Origin: Hygrophila difformis
Lineage: Eukaryota > Streptophyta > Magnoliopsida > Lamiales > Acanthaceae
Length of the DNA: 64,000 nucleotides
Reading direction: 5' to 3'
Assembly (NCBI GenBank): GCA_030278955.1
Contig: JAOANR010000003.1
Location: forward strand, 62,696,195-62,760,194
Position 1 is the stretch's first letter; each line of letters begins with the position of its first letter. The notes beneath the pieces were generated by a model. The model searched no databases and was not told where the DNA came from. It saw only the letters and a program-made list of their open reading frames with translations. Both the position numbers and the translations under genes were made by a program. Below are positions 32,368 through 44,294 of the stretch, piece after piece.

Positions 32368-34332
32368 ACTTCTAGCAGTGTTAGTTGTGATGATTTGGAA
32401 GGGAGGATCCTCTCCAAACTTGAAGCAAAACTGGATGCACTGGCCAAGAATCATTCTGTCAATCTTGCTACACCAATGAATTTTGCTGGAGGGATTTTTG
32501 ACAGAGAAGTATTCGAGCTAGCAGGTAGCACTTCTGACTCTGATTTTCTCAAAGGTTCTTGGTTATTAGACTCAGGTGCCAGTAGCCATCTCTGTGCTGA
32601 TCTCACTTATTTGATTGACCCTCAGCCTTTCACTCATAATAAATCCATATTTCTGCCAGATGGCTCTATCAAAACTCCTACTCACATTGGTTCAGTTAGG
32701 TTATTGAGAGATCTAATTGTTCCCAATGTAATGTTTGTTCCTGGATTGATATTGAATCTCCTTTCTATTAGTCAACTCACTAGAGAACTTAAGTGTTTGA
32801 CTATTTTTGATCCTACCTCATGCTTTTTGCAGGACCTGAGATCTAAGAAGATCTAATCTTCTGCATAATCTTTATTCTTTCTGCCATGATAGAAACATTG
32901 CCTCTTATTGTTTTCCTACCTTTGCTACTGTAGCTAAGTCAGATAACTTTGATCTTTGGCACAATATTCTTGGACACCCATCCCCTTTGGTTATGTCAAA
33001 ATTGGGATTTCATACTGAGGATAAAAATAAATTGCCTTGTGATATTTGTTCAACTTCCAAATTGAGCAGACTGTCTTTTTCTTCCAGTGAATCCCATGCT
33101 TCATCTTGTTTTGACTTAATTCATTGTGATCTCTGGGGACCATTTTCTGTTGGGGATAGATCAAACTACAAATATATTCTGACTATTGTTGATGATTATT
33201 CTAGAGCAACATGGATATATTTGTTGCATTCTAAATCTGCTACCTCAGAACTACTCTCAACTTTCTTCTCCTATGTCAAAAATCATTTCAATAAGGGTGT
33301 CAAGACTATTAGGACAGACAATGGTAGTGAATTCTGCAATAAAACTTGTCTCCATCTTTTCTCTTCACTTGGAATTGTTCATCAAACTTCATGCATTTAT
33401 ACACCACAACAAAATGGTAGAGTGGAGAGGAAACATAGACACCTTATTCAGGTGGCTCGAAGTCTTCTTCTTACTTCCTCTGTTCCTAAACTCTATTGGG
33501 GAGATGCTATGCTCACAGCAGCTCACCTCATAAATAGACTACCTACCTCAGTCCTCCAATGGAAATCTCCTTGTGAGGTTCTCCTTGGTCAAAACCTGAC
33601 ATTTCCTCACTCCATTGTTTTGGTTGTCTATGTTATGTCAAAATTCCACATCCTTCAGGAAAGCTTGATGCTAGGGGTTTGAAGGGTGTATTTCTTGGGG
33701 TGACTTCGGGTAAGAAAGGGTACAAAGTCTTAATTCTTGACAGCAAGAAGGTAGTTGTCTCAAGGGATGTGGTGTTTCATGATACCATTTTCCCTTTTCA
33801 ATCCAACTTACCTGATTCCACCTCCAATACTCAGTCACACTCTCTTGAACCTGTTCCTGATCTACCTACCTTTTCTCCCTATCCTCCTACACCTTGTCAG
33901 AATTCTCATAAAGTCTGTGAGCAGCCCACTGCTACTCACCATAGTGCCAACTCTCATGATGAGCCCACTGCTCCTCATGTCATAGAGCACTCTCCTCTGG
34001 TCTCTCCCAGATCAGTGAGACACACCCTAGATGTTAATTCTTCTGTCTCTCCTACTGAGAGACATGACTCTTCACACTCTATTGAGTTGCCTGTACACAA
34101 CTCAAATTCTGATTTTCCATATTCTATGGGAAATCCTCTTTCATCTGATTCTCTTTCAAGCATCAGAGAGGTTGCTGAAGTACCTGTGGCTCTTACCAGA
34201 CCTAAGAGGAATATTAAGAGGGCTGCCAAGTACAAGGATTACATTTGCACATCCATTGAGAACACTGATCATGTCCCTTTATCCTATGACCAAGCTCATG
34301 TAATCCCTTTATCCTATGACCAAGCTCATTGA
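32368..34332 (+). pseudogene. Copia protease and integrase, frameshifted
   Basis: Protease (WLLDSGASSHLCADL) lies in 32368-32856. After a frameshift near 32860, the pre-integrase and integrase core follow in 32987-33682 (IRTDNGSEFCN, TPQQNGRVERKHRHL). After another frameshift near 33640, the integrase C-terminal region and a serine/proline-rich linker fill 33679-34332. No RT follows. Confidence 0.85.
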
Positions 34333-34440
34333 GAACACTGATCATGTCCCTTTATCCTATGACCAAGCTCATGGAATCCATTGAGAACACTGATCATGGA
34401 ATCCTATGATCATGGAATCCCTCATTGGGATAAGGTTCAA
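34255..34440 (+). repeat. Patchwork of short direct repeats at the RT deletion junction
   Basis: ATTGAGAACACTGATCAT occurs three times, and TCCTATGACCAAGCTCAT three times, in scrambled order. This looks like filler DNA from repeated template switching. Confidence 0.8.
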
Positions 34441-34577
34441 CAGGTCCTCATTGATCCACTCTACATTCCTACCACTAAACAACTTGCAGACATGTTTACA
34501 AAATGTTTAACTCCTCGTCATTTCCATCTTTTTTGCTCCAAGTTGAAGTTTTGGAATGCTCCAGCTTGCGGGGGGGA

Positions 34578-34863
34578 TATTGAGTATGAGCACTCACGCA
34601 TGAAGAAGGAGGACAAGGTGGCTACAACCCGTGTTTAATGCAGAATGGAGTAGTATTTGTCTTCTTTGTATGGATTTGGGCTTTATTTATTGTTTGGGCT
34701 GTTCTTGTTATTTGGCCAATTATGTGCTTAGCCCATTAGTTTGTCTCTGTCCAGTCTGCTTAAATGTCTGGCTTGTTATTCATTCCATTTTGTAACAAAC
34801 TCATTCTTTCTTCTTCAACTGAATGAATATGCCTTCTTCCTCCACCTTCTCTCGAATCTCACA
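34578..34863 (+). repeat. 3' LTR of the RT-less Copia
   Basis: Same length as the 5' LTR. Preceded by a G7 polypurine tract. Confidence 0.85.
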
Positions 34864-35689
34864 GGATGTGAGCGTCGTGCATCAAGAGTGTCATTCGGCG
34901 CTGTGCGTCGTGCACCTAACCAATTTGCGTGGCCATGGGCGCCGTTCCATGCTCATGTCGTGCGGCCTAGACGGCCGTGTGGTCTTCACCCTGTTCCGTT
35001 GAGATGACTGAACAGGTATGTTCTCATTTTTTTTAAAAAAAATTTCTATTTATATGTTTTTTGTTTATGAATATGTTAATTCTGCTCATCTATTACCAAA
35101 TTTTGGGTCTGTTTGTAGCTGCTGGTTGTGGCCTGATGGCTCATCTATTGCCAATCTTGATGTTGTTGATACCCTATGGCTTGAACTAGCCATAAACTGC
35201 ATCTTGGAGGTATATTTCTCTTTCTATCTGTGATGATAAAGAAATAATGAAATACATCACAACCATGATTATTTCAACATAGAAAATAGAAGCCTGCAAG
35301 TGAATTTGATGTTATAAATTGAAGAAGTTGAATTTGTTGGGATGTGCAGAAGTTGAATTGGCCTTTCAGTATCTTGTTCAGTTTGAAGCATTGGCGGGCT
35401 ATGAATTTAGTTTGTTGCATTATGAATGTCCCATGTTTATTGAACATTTTAGTGTCAGTTGTAAAGAAATTGAGGTGTACTTGTGCTTAATAGAGGCGAT
35501 GGTTATCAATTTTTTATGGGAGGGATTGTCAGTTGTCTATGCGGCAGGTTGTTTCCATTGGAGAAATCTGAATCCTGTTGATTGGTAAGGGTGAATTTCC
35601 TCTTCACATTTATTCCATAGTGGCCATATATTGGTTCTTTCTAGACAGTTTACAGTTATATTTAATCATAGGAAAATTGCCTTAGTGGT
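34864..35689. other. Unannotated DNA right of the Copia
   Basis: Repeats a GTCGTGCA word several times near 34870-34965. The segment 35119-35210 is an exon-like block between an AG and a GT, encoding WPDGSSIANLDVVDTLWLEL in one frame. I recognise no protein. Confidence 0.25.
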
Positions 35690-37055
35690 GGTACCCTCTG
35701 CCCCTGTGATTGCCAAATTTAGTTATGGTGGGATGGCAAATAATTAGGTCCTAGGGTGCCTTGTATTACCACGCAAGATATTCATCTCATGGTGAAGGAT
35801 GTGGTTGATAATGGAGGTTGGAACTGATGAGATCTTTACACGATTATGCCAGAAGACATCATCACTCATATTACTTCTGCCAGGGCGCCTATACTTCATG
35901 ATGCGCAACATGACATTTGGGTTTGGAAAGAGTCAACGACTGGTCAGTACACGGCCAGCTCGGCTTATCGCTACCTTGCTAAGACCGAAGATAGTAACTT
36001 GAATTGGAGATGGCTTTGGCGGCCGAAAATTCCAGAGAAGATTGGTTTTTTTCTTGTGTCTCTTGTGCCATAATTCTATACCTGTGAACTCAACTCGGTA
36101 CAGAAGACAGGTAGCCTCCTCTCCCATGTGCACTTTATGTGTTGATGAAGAAGAGACGTGGTGTCATTGCGTCTTTTATTGTAGTTAGGTCAAACAATTA
36201 TGGACTTCTCTTCATATTGACATACCCACGGACTATCACCTTGCTTCTAAGGTGGATATTCAGTGTTTATTGAAAGGAATGTACCAGATGTTAGGCAACA
36301 TTTTTATTGCGGCTCTGTGGACTATATGGAAGGAATGTAGCGCTCGCATGTTTGGGAGTACACCTAAGACTATATGGTACCTTCAATGGGCTATCTATCA
36401 GCTGGTTGAAGCCTTTAATACTGCTGCTCATAGGCGTGTGAAGGCACCAGTCTACCCGAGACTGGTGAATTGGAATTTCGAGGGTTGCCAATTTCCTATC
36501 CTCCATATCGTCGGTAGTTCCTTGGGCAATCCGTGCCATTCTGGGTATGGCTTCGTGGTTAGAGAGGATGATGGTTCCTGGATTGGTGGAGGAAGTGGTT
36601 ACTTGGGAGTGGCTACTAATATTTACGCTGAGCTCTCCGCGTTATATGAAGGGTTGAAATTTGCTAGGGGATTGGGTTTTCAACACCTCGCTTGCTACAC
36701 GGATTCTAAAGTGGCCATTACTCTTTTGGAATCCCCCTTGCGTTATCACCCCCATGCGGCTATCATTTAGAAAATTCATGATCTGAAATCTTCTTTTGTA
36801 GACTGTCGAATTCATCATGTTCTGCATGAAAGTAACTCTGTGGCAGATAGCTTGGCCAAACATGGTGCTTCGATGGAAGAATTCTTCACTACGTGGGCCT
36901 TCCCCCTGACTTCATTAATGGGAATTAGCAGCTGATGCTTCCGGTGTTTGGTTCCCCCATTTCTAATGCTTGGCTTGCTGTTGGTTTATTATTTTTTTTT
37001 TCCTAATTTTTAATTTTTTTGTTGTTTCCTGGCTTCGTCTTACCAAAAAAAAAAA
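35690..37055 (+). mobile_element. LINE (L1-type) 3' fragment: RT zinc domain, RNase H, poly(A)
   Basis: Frames near 35846-36230 encode the zinc-binding region that follows plant LINE RTs (WKESTTGQYTASSAYRYL, WRWLWRPKIPEKIGFF, CTLCVDEEETWCHCVF). 36252-36931 encodes the RNase H domain (GYGFVVREDDGSWIGGG, CYTDSKVAITLL, HHVLHESNSVADSLAKHG) with a few stops. It ends in an A11 tail at 37045-37055, joined directly to a minisatellite unit. The endonuclease and the RT core are absent: a 5'-truncated, dead insertion. Confidence 0.82.
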
Positions 37056-37370
37056 TGATTCATCCTTTAAATCGAAACTATTAGATGTATCGGCAGGATC
37101 TTGATCGTTGATGTAGAATAATATTCAAACGAGTTGATTTGAACCATTTGTTTAATTTTTTTTAAGCGGAACCATTAGATGTGTCTGTAGGATCTTGACC
37201 GTTGATATAGAATAATATTCAAACGAGTTGATCTGAGCCATTGAATTCATTCTTTAAATTTGAACTATTAAATGTATCGTTAGGATCTTGATCATTAATG
37301 TGGAATAGTATTCAAACGAGTTGATTTGAACCATTTGATCCAATCTTTAAATTTGAACCATTTCATTTCA
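37056..37370. repeat. Minisatellite, second array (about 3.5 units)
   Basis: Same unit as 24671-25150. It begins mid-unit immediately after the LINE poly(A). Confidence 0.85.
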
Positions 37371-37917
37371 AGTTTATGGTTAAGGTATTTTTTTTTTAGG
37401 ATAAATGTTAAGGTATTTTAATTTAATGATTTTTATGTTAACATGTACTTCCTCCGTTTTCAAAAAATTGAAACGGACCCACAGTTCACGCATTCCATTG
37501 CACATTTTAAATCATTAATAACTCAAATTCGATATAAGTAAAAATTCTAAAATTTGGATATTTAAAAACTACTCGACGAGACGAATCTAACAAGACTCCA
37601 CTTGGCTATATTTTAACTTGTATAACTATGATGAAACTTTAAATTAAAGTGAATGTGTGAATAGTACCAAATTTTCCAACGTTTCAATTTATGAGAAACG
37701 GAGGGAGTATGCATTTAATTTTAATAATTTAAAAACAAAAATCTGAAATAAATTAAGACCAAAAAAAATCAAAAGAAAAATAAAAAGAAAAATGTTATCA
37801 AAACGAAAAACAAACCAAAAAGCAAATAAAATAAATAAATAAATAAGTAAATGAAAAATGAAATTTTTAAAAAAATAGTGGTGTGAACAGTGCCCACTAA
37901 AAAATGCGGAGCACTGT
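37371..37917. repeat. Dispersed repeat next to the minisatellite, copy 2
   Basis: Corresponds to 25151-25421 and is interrupted by the Stowaway at 37448-37707. Ends with the same hairpin. Confidence 0.7.
37448..37707. mobile_element. Stowaway MITE (260 bp) with a related empty site in the window
   Basis: Ends CTTCCTCCGTTTTC and GAAACGGAGGGAG between TA (37446-37447, 37708-37709). The paralogous repeat near 25231-25235 has a single TA at this place, showing the insertion directly. Confidence 0.93.
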
Positions 37918-38266
37918 ACCTTGAACTAATATAAAGGCATTTGCCACTAAATCTAATTATAATCTATAAAATTCTAAATAGTATATTATATATAATATAT
38001 TTTTATTAAATATATATAATTGCGGTTTACGGTTTGATCTGATTAATTTTTTCTCCAGACCAAACTTAAACTGCAAACACAGTTTTCTAAAAGAAAATCA
38101 AAATACAAATTTTAAACTGCAAACCAAACCAAACCGTAAAAATACGGTTTGGTCTGGTCTGGTTTACGGTTTGGACCGCACTTTGAACGACCCTAATTTC
38201 TTCATCCCCGTTTATGTGAACTTGTGACAAGGAGTTCTCAAGTAATTTTATATTGCCAATTAATTT
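37918..38266. repeat. Degenerate palindromic repeat around TTTACGGTTTGG
   Basis: GCGGTTTACGGTTTGA (38022 on) and GGTTTACGGTTTGGACCGC (38162 on), with AAACCGTA in between, give a partly inverted arrangement like a small hAT-type MITE. Borders and target duplication are not clear. Confidence 0.35.
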
Positions 38267-38524
38267 CTCCCTCCGTCCCACCTTACTTATCATGTTTGAC
38301 TTTTTGGCACCTTTCATTGTTTAACTTTGACTCAATTTTATCGCAAGTATATATTTGATAAAAGATATCGAGTTGGGTCTTGTTAGAATCATGTAATCAT
38401 GTAGTTCCAGAATATATAATTTGCAGAATTTTTTATTGTACATATTTCGAGATATTAACAATTGAAAATGTGCATTGGATTGTGTAGAAAATGAAACATG
38501 ACAAGTTAAATGAGACAGATGGAG
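38267..38524. mobile_element. Stowaway MITE (258 bp)
   Basis: Same subfamily as 8791-9048 (CATGTTTGACTTTTTG near the left end). Right TA present, left TA decayed to TT. Confidence 0.8.
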
Positions 38525-38789
38525 TATAATGTTTGATGACCGATCTTTGGCTTGGGTGGTGGGTTTATCTGGATTGACTAATTTTGCCACTAATTTGGTG
38601 GCATAACTCTTTGGCATATGGCGAGGGAGTAGGAGACTGTGCCAAAGGAGGGTTGTAGCGGCCATGTCTTTTTCGGATTCTGAAGAGGCCATTCAATAAT
38701 TCAGAAGGGTGCCCCTAATACCATACCTTGTTTCCTGTGATGAGTAATATTATTGAGTTACTGTAGTAATATCCTGTAATTAGGTGAGC

Positions 38790-39060
38790 TCATATTCTCC
38801 ATGAAGGCAATATGGTAGCTAACCTCAAGGCTAAATGTGGTGCTAAATTACAGGAATTCTTCACGACTTTCGCGTTCTCTCCGAATGATGTTAGAGCGAG
38901 GCTAGCTGCTGATTCTTTGGGGGTACCCTCGTTTTTTATTTGTGAATTCCTTCCCCTGTGTCCCTCCTTACTGTATCTTTTGTTACTTTTTTTTAATGTT
39001 ATTCTTTATCGGCGTTTCCACGTCGCCTATTTTTTTTTTTTTGTTATTGTTTTTCGATAT
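38790..39060 (+). pseudogene. LINE 3' fragment, RNase H end
   Basis: Encodes LIFHEGNMVANLKAKCGAKL then a serine/leucine tail, matching the end of plant LINE RNase H domains as at 36830. Truncated at its 5' side near 38790. Confidence 0.65.
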
Positions 39061-39167
39061 TTTCATGTCACTGTTAAAAACAAAAACAGGGAAAAGTCCT
39101 ACATTAATATATTAACAGTCATCAATTACAGGTTTAAGAAATTAAAATTATAATTCGTACTATTGTA

Positions 39168-39425
39168 CTATCTCTGTTTTTTAATAACTGCTCCATTTTT
39201 GCGTTTCACGCAATCCAGTACACGTGTTAAATCATAATAACTCAAATTGTATCTAAATAAAAATTATAATAAATTGATATTCTAAAATTATATTATTAGA
39301 CGAACCCAACAAGATCTCACTTGACTATGTTTTATCTTGTAAAACTATGTCACAAAATTAATCAAAGTTACCCAATGAATAACAAACACTATACAAATGG
39401 TGCAATTATATCAAAACAGAGGAAA
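39168..39425. mobile_element. Stowaway-like MITE (258 bp)
   Basis: Ends CTATCTCTGTTTT and AAAACAGAGGAAA, with TA on both sides. Interior matches other copies (GACGAACCCAACAAGATCTC). Confidence 0.75.
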
Positions 39426-39516
39426 TATATAGAGTTATAGATGGTTGACCGACCATTGGAGCTCTTCAGCTCGGTACATGAGACACCCAACAACTACAAA
39501 CTGATCATCAAAAAAG

Positions 39517-39541
39517 TTTTTTTTTTTTTTTTTTTTTTTTT
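39517..39541. repeat. Homopolymer T25
   Basis: Uninterrupted run of 25 T. The following 39560-39700 has GGCCATTT-type words like the arms around the pararetrovirus. Confidence 0.95.
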
Positions 39542-39763
39542 AATTGTGGTCATAAATAAATAGAGATAAGCCATAATATTTGGATTTAGGGAAATGAGTC
39601 ATTAGAAGTATTTTAAGCCTGAATTTAGGCCATTTGATCAAAATTCAGGCCTTTGAAGTGCACGCGCTTAGCCAATGACCTAAAAATGGAAATGACTAAT
39701 TTTTGCGATCTATTTTAGTTTTCTTCAATTATTTTTTATTTTATGTAATTAAAATAAATAATA

Positions 39764-40903
39764 CTCCCACTGTTTTTATTTAACATCTCCATTTCTGCAC
39801 TGCACACTGTTCAATACATATTTTTAATCATTTATAACGCAAATTATATATAACTAACGTAACGTCCCAGTCACATCCTTGTAGATAGTGTCCGCTTTGG
39901 GTTAACCTGCCCTCACGGCTTTAAAACGCGTCTACAAGGGAGAGGTGTCCACACCCTTATAAGGCATGCTTCGTTTCCCTCTCCAACTGTTGTACTGACT
40001 CCCTTTACTTTTGTCTGTTTTATAGATCCTGCTGGAGGCGCTGGAGCATGACTGAGTTTGGGGTTATGAGAGATCAGTCAGATCACATAGCCAGGGCGTC
40101 TCCTTTATCATTATTTTTATGTGATTATGTGATACTCTGTTGCCATTATGACTTGGTACTTGGGTAATTGATTATATGAGCCTGTGAGCCTAGAATTTCA
40201 TTATGTCGGCCTGTGGCCTTGAGTGATTTACTGTTTTGGGCTGGTAGCCCTGGTTATGATATATTGGCAAGATGCCTGATTATGTTTGGGAGGCTTGTAG
40301 CCTGATATTCTTACTGGAATTGTTTTCGTTCAGTTACTATGGGTGAATTATTTATGTGCCTATGTGATTTTAATTTATTTAGCTTCTGCATTTCATTGGA
40401 TTAATAAGATAATCAGTTTATGCGTTTGCTCAGCCTTGTACTAGATGTTTTAAATTAGCTGGCCACTAGTTTAGGATAGTTAGTATGGTGTTAACGCTTT
40501 TGAAAATCAGGTTTGAATTTTCGGGACGTTACCCAGACTGGTGTGCCAGCGGGGACACTGGGCTCCTAAGGGGTGGATTGTAACATCCCACATCGGTTGG
40601 AGGGGGAAACGAATCATGCCTTATAAGGGTGTGGACACCTCTCCCTTATAAACGCGTGTTAAAACCGTGAGGGGGGTTGGCCCAAAGCGGACAATATCTA
40701 CAAGTGGGTGTGACTGAGACGTTACAAGTTACAACTAAAAATTATAAAAAATTGATATGCAAAAACTACGGGATTAGACGAATCCACCAATATCTCACTT
40801 GACTATATTTATGTTATATAAGTATGCGAAAAAATTAAATTAAAATTACTTAATAAATAGTACTAACTATGCAAATGGTAATCTTATTTTATAACGGAGG
40901 GAG
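39764..40903. mobile_element. Stowaway-like MITE split by a long-TIR element
   Basis: Left end CTCCCACTGTTTTTATT (TA at 39762-39763) and right end ATAACGGAGGGAG (TA at 40904-40905). The halves join cleanly if 39858-40732 and one AACTAA copy are removed, and the joined interior resembles the copy at 39168-39425. Confidence 0.8.
39858..40732. mobile_element. Element with long terminal inverted repeats (about 130 bp), nested
   Basis: 39859-39985 is repeated inverted at about 40590-40725 (GTAACGTCCCAGTCACA outermost; TCTACAAGGGAGAGGTGTCC inside). Flanked by AACTAA at 39852-39857 and 40733-40738. The middle has no coding frame. CATCCCACATCGGTTGG near the right arm belongs to a widespread plant repeat family I know from sequence but cannot name. 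Class uncertain. Confidence 0.75.
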
Positions 40904-40905
40904 TA

Positions 40906-42402
40906 CTCATTCCGTGCCATTATTTATGTCCCACTTTTTTTTTTTTTTTTCATTCTAACATTTTGTTTCATTTTCATTTTAAGAAATAGGTAAATATTAC
41001 TCCCCCGATCCCACTAATTCTGTTTTACTTTCCTTTTTGGTCCGTCCCATTACAACTGTCACATTTCTTTTTAGGAAATAATTATACACTTTAATTACTA
41101 AACTCTCTCTCATCACATCACATCAATAAATAAATATATTAAAATTTCAAACACATAACTATCACATCACACATAAATAAATCAATTAAAAATTCACACT
41201 CATTCAAATCACATCACATAATTTCCTAATTTACATTTACTTTTAACACTAATCTATCCCTACATTAAATACTAATCATCCCCACATAAAATACTGTGCC
41301 AAAAAGTTTTGGGACATTATTAGTGGGACGGAGGGAGTAATAGTCAAATCTATCATATTACATCATATTAACAAATAAAAATATTAAAATTTTAAACCTA
41401 CCATATTCTCGAGGGTTTAGTCTTGGGTCCAATGAGGCTTGAGAATACCCTGGTATTCACCTAAAAAATAAATTCAGACTTAAAAACATTACATCACACA
41501 TAAATAAATTAATTAAAATTTAAACTATACAATACAATTAATCACATAAATTCATAATTCACTCTTATTTTAAACACTAATATTCTCTCACATTAAATAC
41601 TAACTATAATATCATATATAGATCTAAACGGATTGGGTAGAGTACGGGGTGACTACATTCACTCATTACCCAAAATCTTAATTACTTTTACCCTATCCTA
41701 TAGAATTATATAAAGTAACAATAAAGCATCGGATATGATAGGAGTATACGGATTATCCAAGGGTAAATAGATTTCCGCAATCCTATTGAGACGGAGGGAG
41801 TATATGCTTATATGTATGTACTTCCTCTGTTTTTTATTGCTACAGATCCACCCAACACATAGTACGATGCATATTTTAAACCATTAATAACTCAAGTTCG
41901 ATACAAGTAAAAAATTTAAAAATTCAATATTTTAAAACGGCAAGACAAGACGAATCTAACAAGATCTCACTTTGCTATATTTTAACTTGTATAACTAAGA
42001 TAAAATTTTAAATTAAAGTGTGTGTCTGGATCGTACCCAAAACCCAAATGGGGCAAATATTATGTAGGGATGGTTAAATCTTAAATGTAGGAATATACTA
42101 TTAGTGTTAAAAAAAAAGATAACTTAATAACTTATATAATGTGATTGTAATGAGTTTAAAATTTTAATTTATTTATTTATATGTGATCTAGAGATATGTG
42201 TTTGTAGGTTGGATTGAAATTATTAAGATGATTTAATTTATTAATGGTAGTGGGTTAGAGAATTTATTATACTATTTATTTATTAATGTAATGTGATGGG
42301 TATGTTTGACAATTAATATTTAATTATTTTTTAAAATAGATATGAAATAAAAATGTTGGAATAAAAAAAGAAAGTATGACATAAATAATGACACGAAAGA
42401 AG
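40906..42402. mobile_element. Stowaway-like element expanded by internal insertions
   Basis: Ends CTCATTCCGTGCCATTATTT and AAATAATGACACGAAAGAAG are inverted copies flanked by TA. The interior holds a complete Stowaway (41000-41337), a SINE-like tail near 41405-41470, and an orphan right end GACGGAGGGAG near 41790. Confidence 0.6.
41000..41337. mobile_element. Stowaway MITE (338 bp), nested
   Basis: CTCCCCCGATCCCACTAAT and ATTAGTGGGACGGAGGGAG termini, TA on both sides. Confidence 0.88.
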
Positions 42403-43005
42403 TATTATTCATTTTAAATACATAAAATAAAAATAATTAAAAAACTAAAATAGGCCACCAGAAAGAGTTATTTCCATTTTTAAATATTTTGTTTTCTAGT
42501 ATTAACCATTTTGTTTTATAATAGTAGACATTCTATTTTAATATTTTTTAATATTGTACATTTTGTCATATGTATAGTAATGATTAAAAGTAGAAGCAAC
42601 CATTATGGTTTATAGTAGTAGTCATGTTGTTTTATAATACGGAGTACTCCATCTGTTCTTGATAAATTGAAACGTTAGGAAATTCGGTACTATTCAGTAT
42701 TCACACATTCACTTTGATTTAAAGTTTTGTCATAGCTATACAAGTTAAAATATAGCTAAGTGGGATCTTGTTAGATTCGTCTTGTCGAGTAGTTTTTAAA
42801 TATCCAACTTTTAGAATTTTTACTTGTACCAAATTCGAGTTATTAATGATTTAAAATGTATCTTGGTCTGTGTGAACTGTGGATCCGTTTTAATTTTTTA
42901 AAAACGGAAGGAGTATTAGACATTCTTTTTTTTTCTTTTTTTTTTTTTTAAATATCACCTCATTATGTCATATACTCATATGCAAAGTAATAATTCTAGT
43001 TTTTA
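42223..43005. repeat. Direct repeat, copy A (783 bp)
   Basis: Nearly identical to 43510-44294. Contains a Stowaway-like MITE at 42647-42913 (TA on both sides) and T-rich runs near 42925. It ends exactly where a CACTACAAAA motif begins. Confidence 0.93.
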
Positions 43006-43509
43006 CACTACAAAAAAAACAATTTCTTGTGACGAAACTCAAAGTGACGATAATAAAGTTGTCACTTTAAGTATAAGTATTGTGATAAAAAAATTACTTG
43101 TCACTAATTTATTCAAACCATAATTATTAGTTACAACACTAATACTTATCACTATATTTTGTGACTAATTTATTTGTACAACAATTATTACTTACCATAT
43201 TCATCTTTTGACTTTATATTATGACTAATATATGTAATTTTAATTTAAACTATATATTTTTCACTAATTTATATAAATAATTATATATATATATTAGTGA
43301 TAAATTTTAGGTTAACTAGTTATTTTATCGAATCTTATGATAATTTAAATTTCTAGCCATAATTTTATATTACTCTAATATACTTTTTAAATTATATAAA
43401 TATAATAAATTAATGATATAACATCACGGCAAGAAAAACATTTTAGAAAATTAAGTAGGAATCCCCAAAATTAAGTTCTTACAAAATTTTATAAATATTC
43501 TCAAGTTTG
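43006..43509. mobile_element. CACTA (En/Spm)-like terminal fragment, 504 bp
   Basis: Starts CACTACAAAAAAAACAA, the canonical CACTA end, followed by short GTGACGA/GTCACT-type subterminal repeats. No opposite terminus and no transposase is seen. Confidence 0.65.
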
Positions 43510-44294
43510 TTAAGATGATTTAATTTATTAATGGTAGTGGGTTAGAGAATTTATTATACTATTTATTTATTAATGTAATGTGATGGGTATGTTTGACAAT
43601 TAATATTTAATTATTTTTTAAAATAGATATGAAATAAAAATGTTGGAATAAAAAAAGAAAGTATGACATAAATAATGACACGAAAGAAGTATTATTCATT
43701 TTAAATACATAAAATAAAAATAATTAAAAAACTAAAATAGGCCACCAGAAAGAGTTATTTCCATTTTTAAATATTTTGTTTTCTAGTATTAACCATTTTG
43801 TTTTATAATAGTAGACATTCTATTTTAATATTTTTTAATATTGTACATTTTGTCATATGTATAGTAATGATTAAAAGTAGAAGCAACCATTATGGTTTAT
43901 AGTAGTAGTCATGTTGTTTTATAATACGGAGTACTCCATCTGTTCTTGATAAATTGAAACGTTAGGAAATTCGGTACTATTCAGTATTCACACATTCACT
44001 TTGATTTAAAGTTTTGTCATAGCTATACAAGTTAAAATATAGCTAAGTGGGATCTTGTTAGATTCGTCTCGTCGAGTAGTTTTTAAATATCCAACTTTTA
44101 GAATTTTTACTTGTACCAAATTCGAGTTATTAATGATTTAAAATGTATCTTGGTCTGTGTGAACTGTGGATCCGTTTCAATTTTTTAAAAACGGAAGGAG
44201 TATTAGACATTCTTTTTTTTTTCTTTTTTTTTTTTTTTAAATATCACCTCATTATGTCATATACTCATATGCAAAGTAATCATTCTAGTTTTTA
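43510..44294. repeat. Direct repeat, copy B (785 bp)
   Basis: Second copy, with its own Stowaway at 43934-44200. Only a few substitutions and poly(T) length changes separate it from copy A. Confidence 0.93.

Larger units (their letters stand above)
31001..34863 (+). mobile_element. Ty1/Copia retrotransposon with both LTRs, RT-RNase H deleted
   Basis: Two 286-bp LTRs (31001-31286, 34578-34863) differ at about eight positions by my count. A tRNA-Met primer site (31287-31298) touches the 5' LTR, and a polypurine run (34570-34577) abuts the 3' LTR. Gag, protease and integrase are present, then sequence jumps from the linker after integrase (to about 34330) to the last residues of RNase H (KQLADMFTKCLTPRHFHLF). 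RT is absent. Flanks AGATG and GGATG are a near-match target duplication. It could only move with enzymes from another Copia. Confidence 0.88.

Noticed and set aside
35018..35588. Two short ORFs (71 and 89 codons) as a host gene
   Set aside because: Exon-like borders exist, but the peptides match nothing I know and the frames are not joined convincingly.
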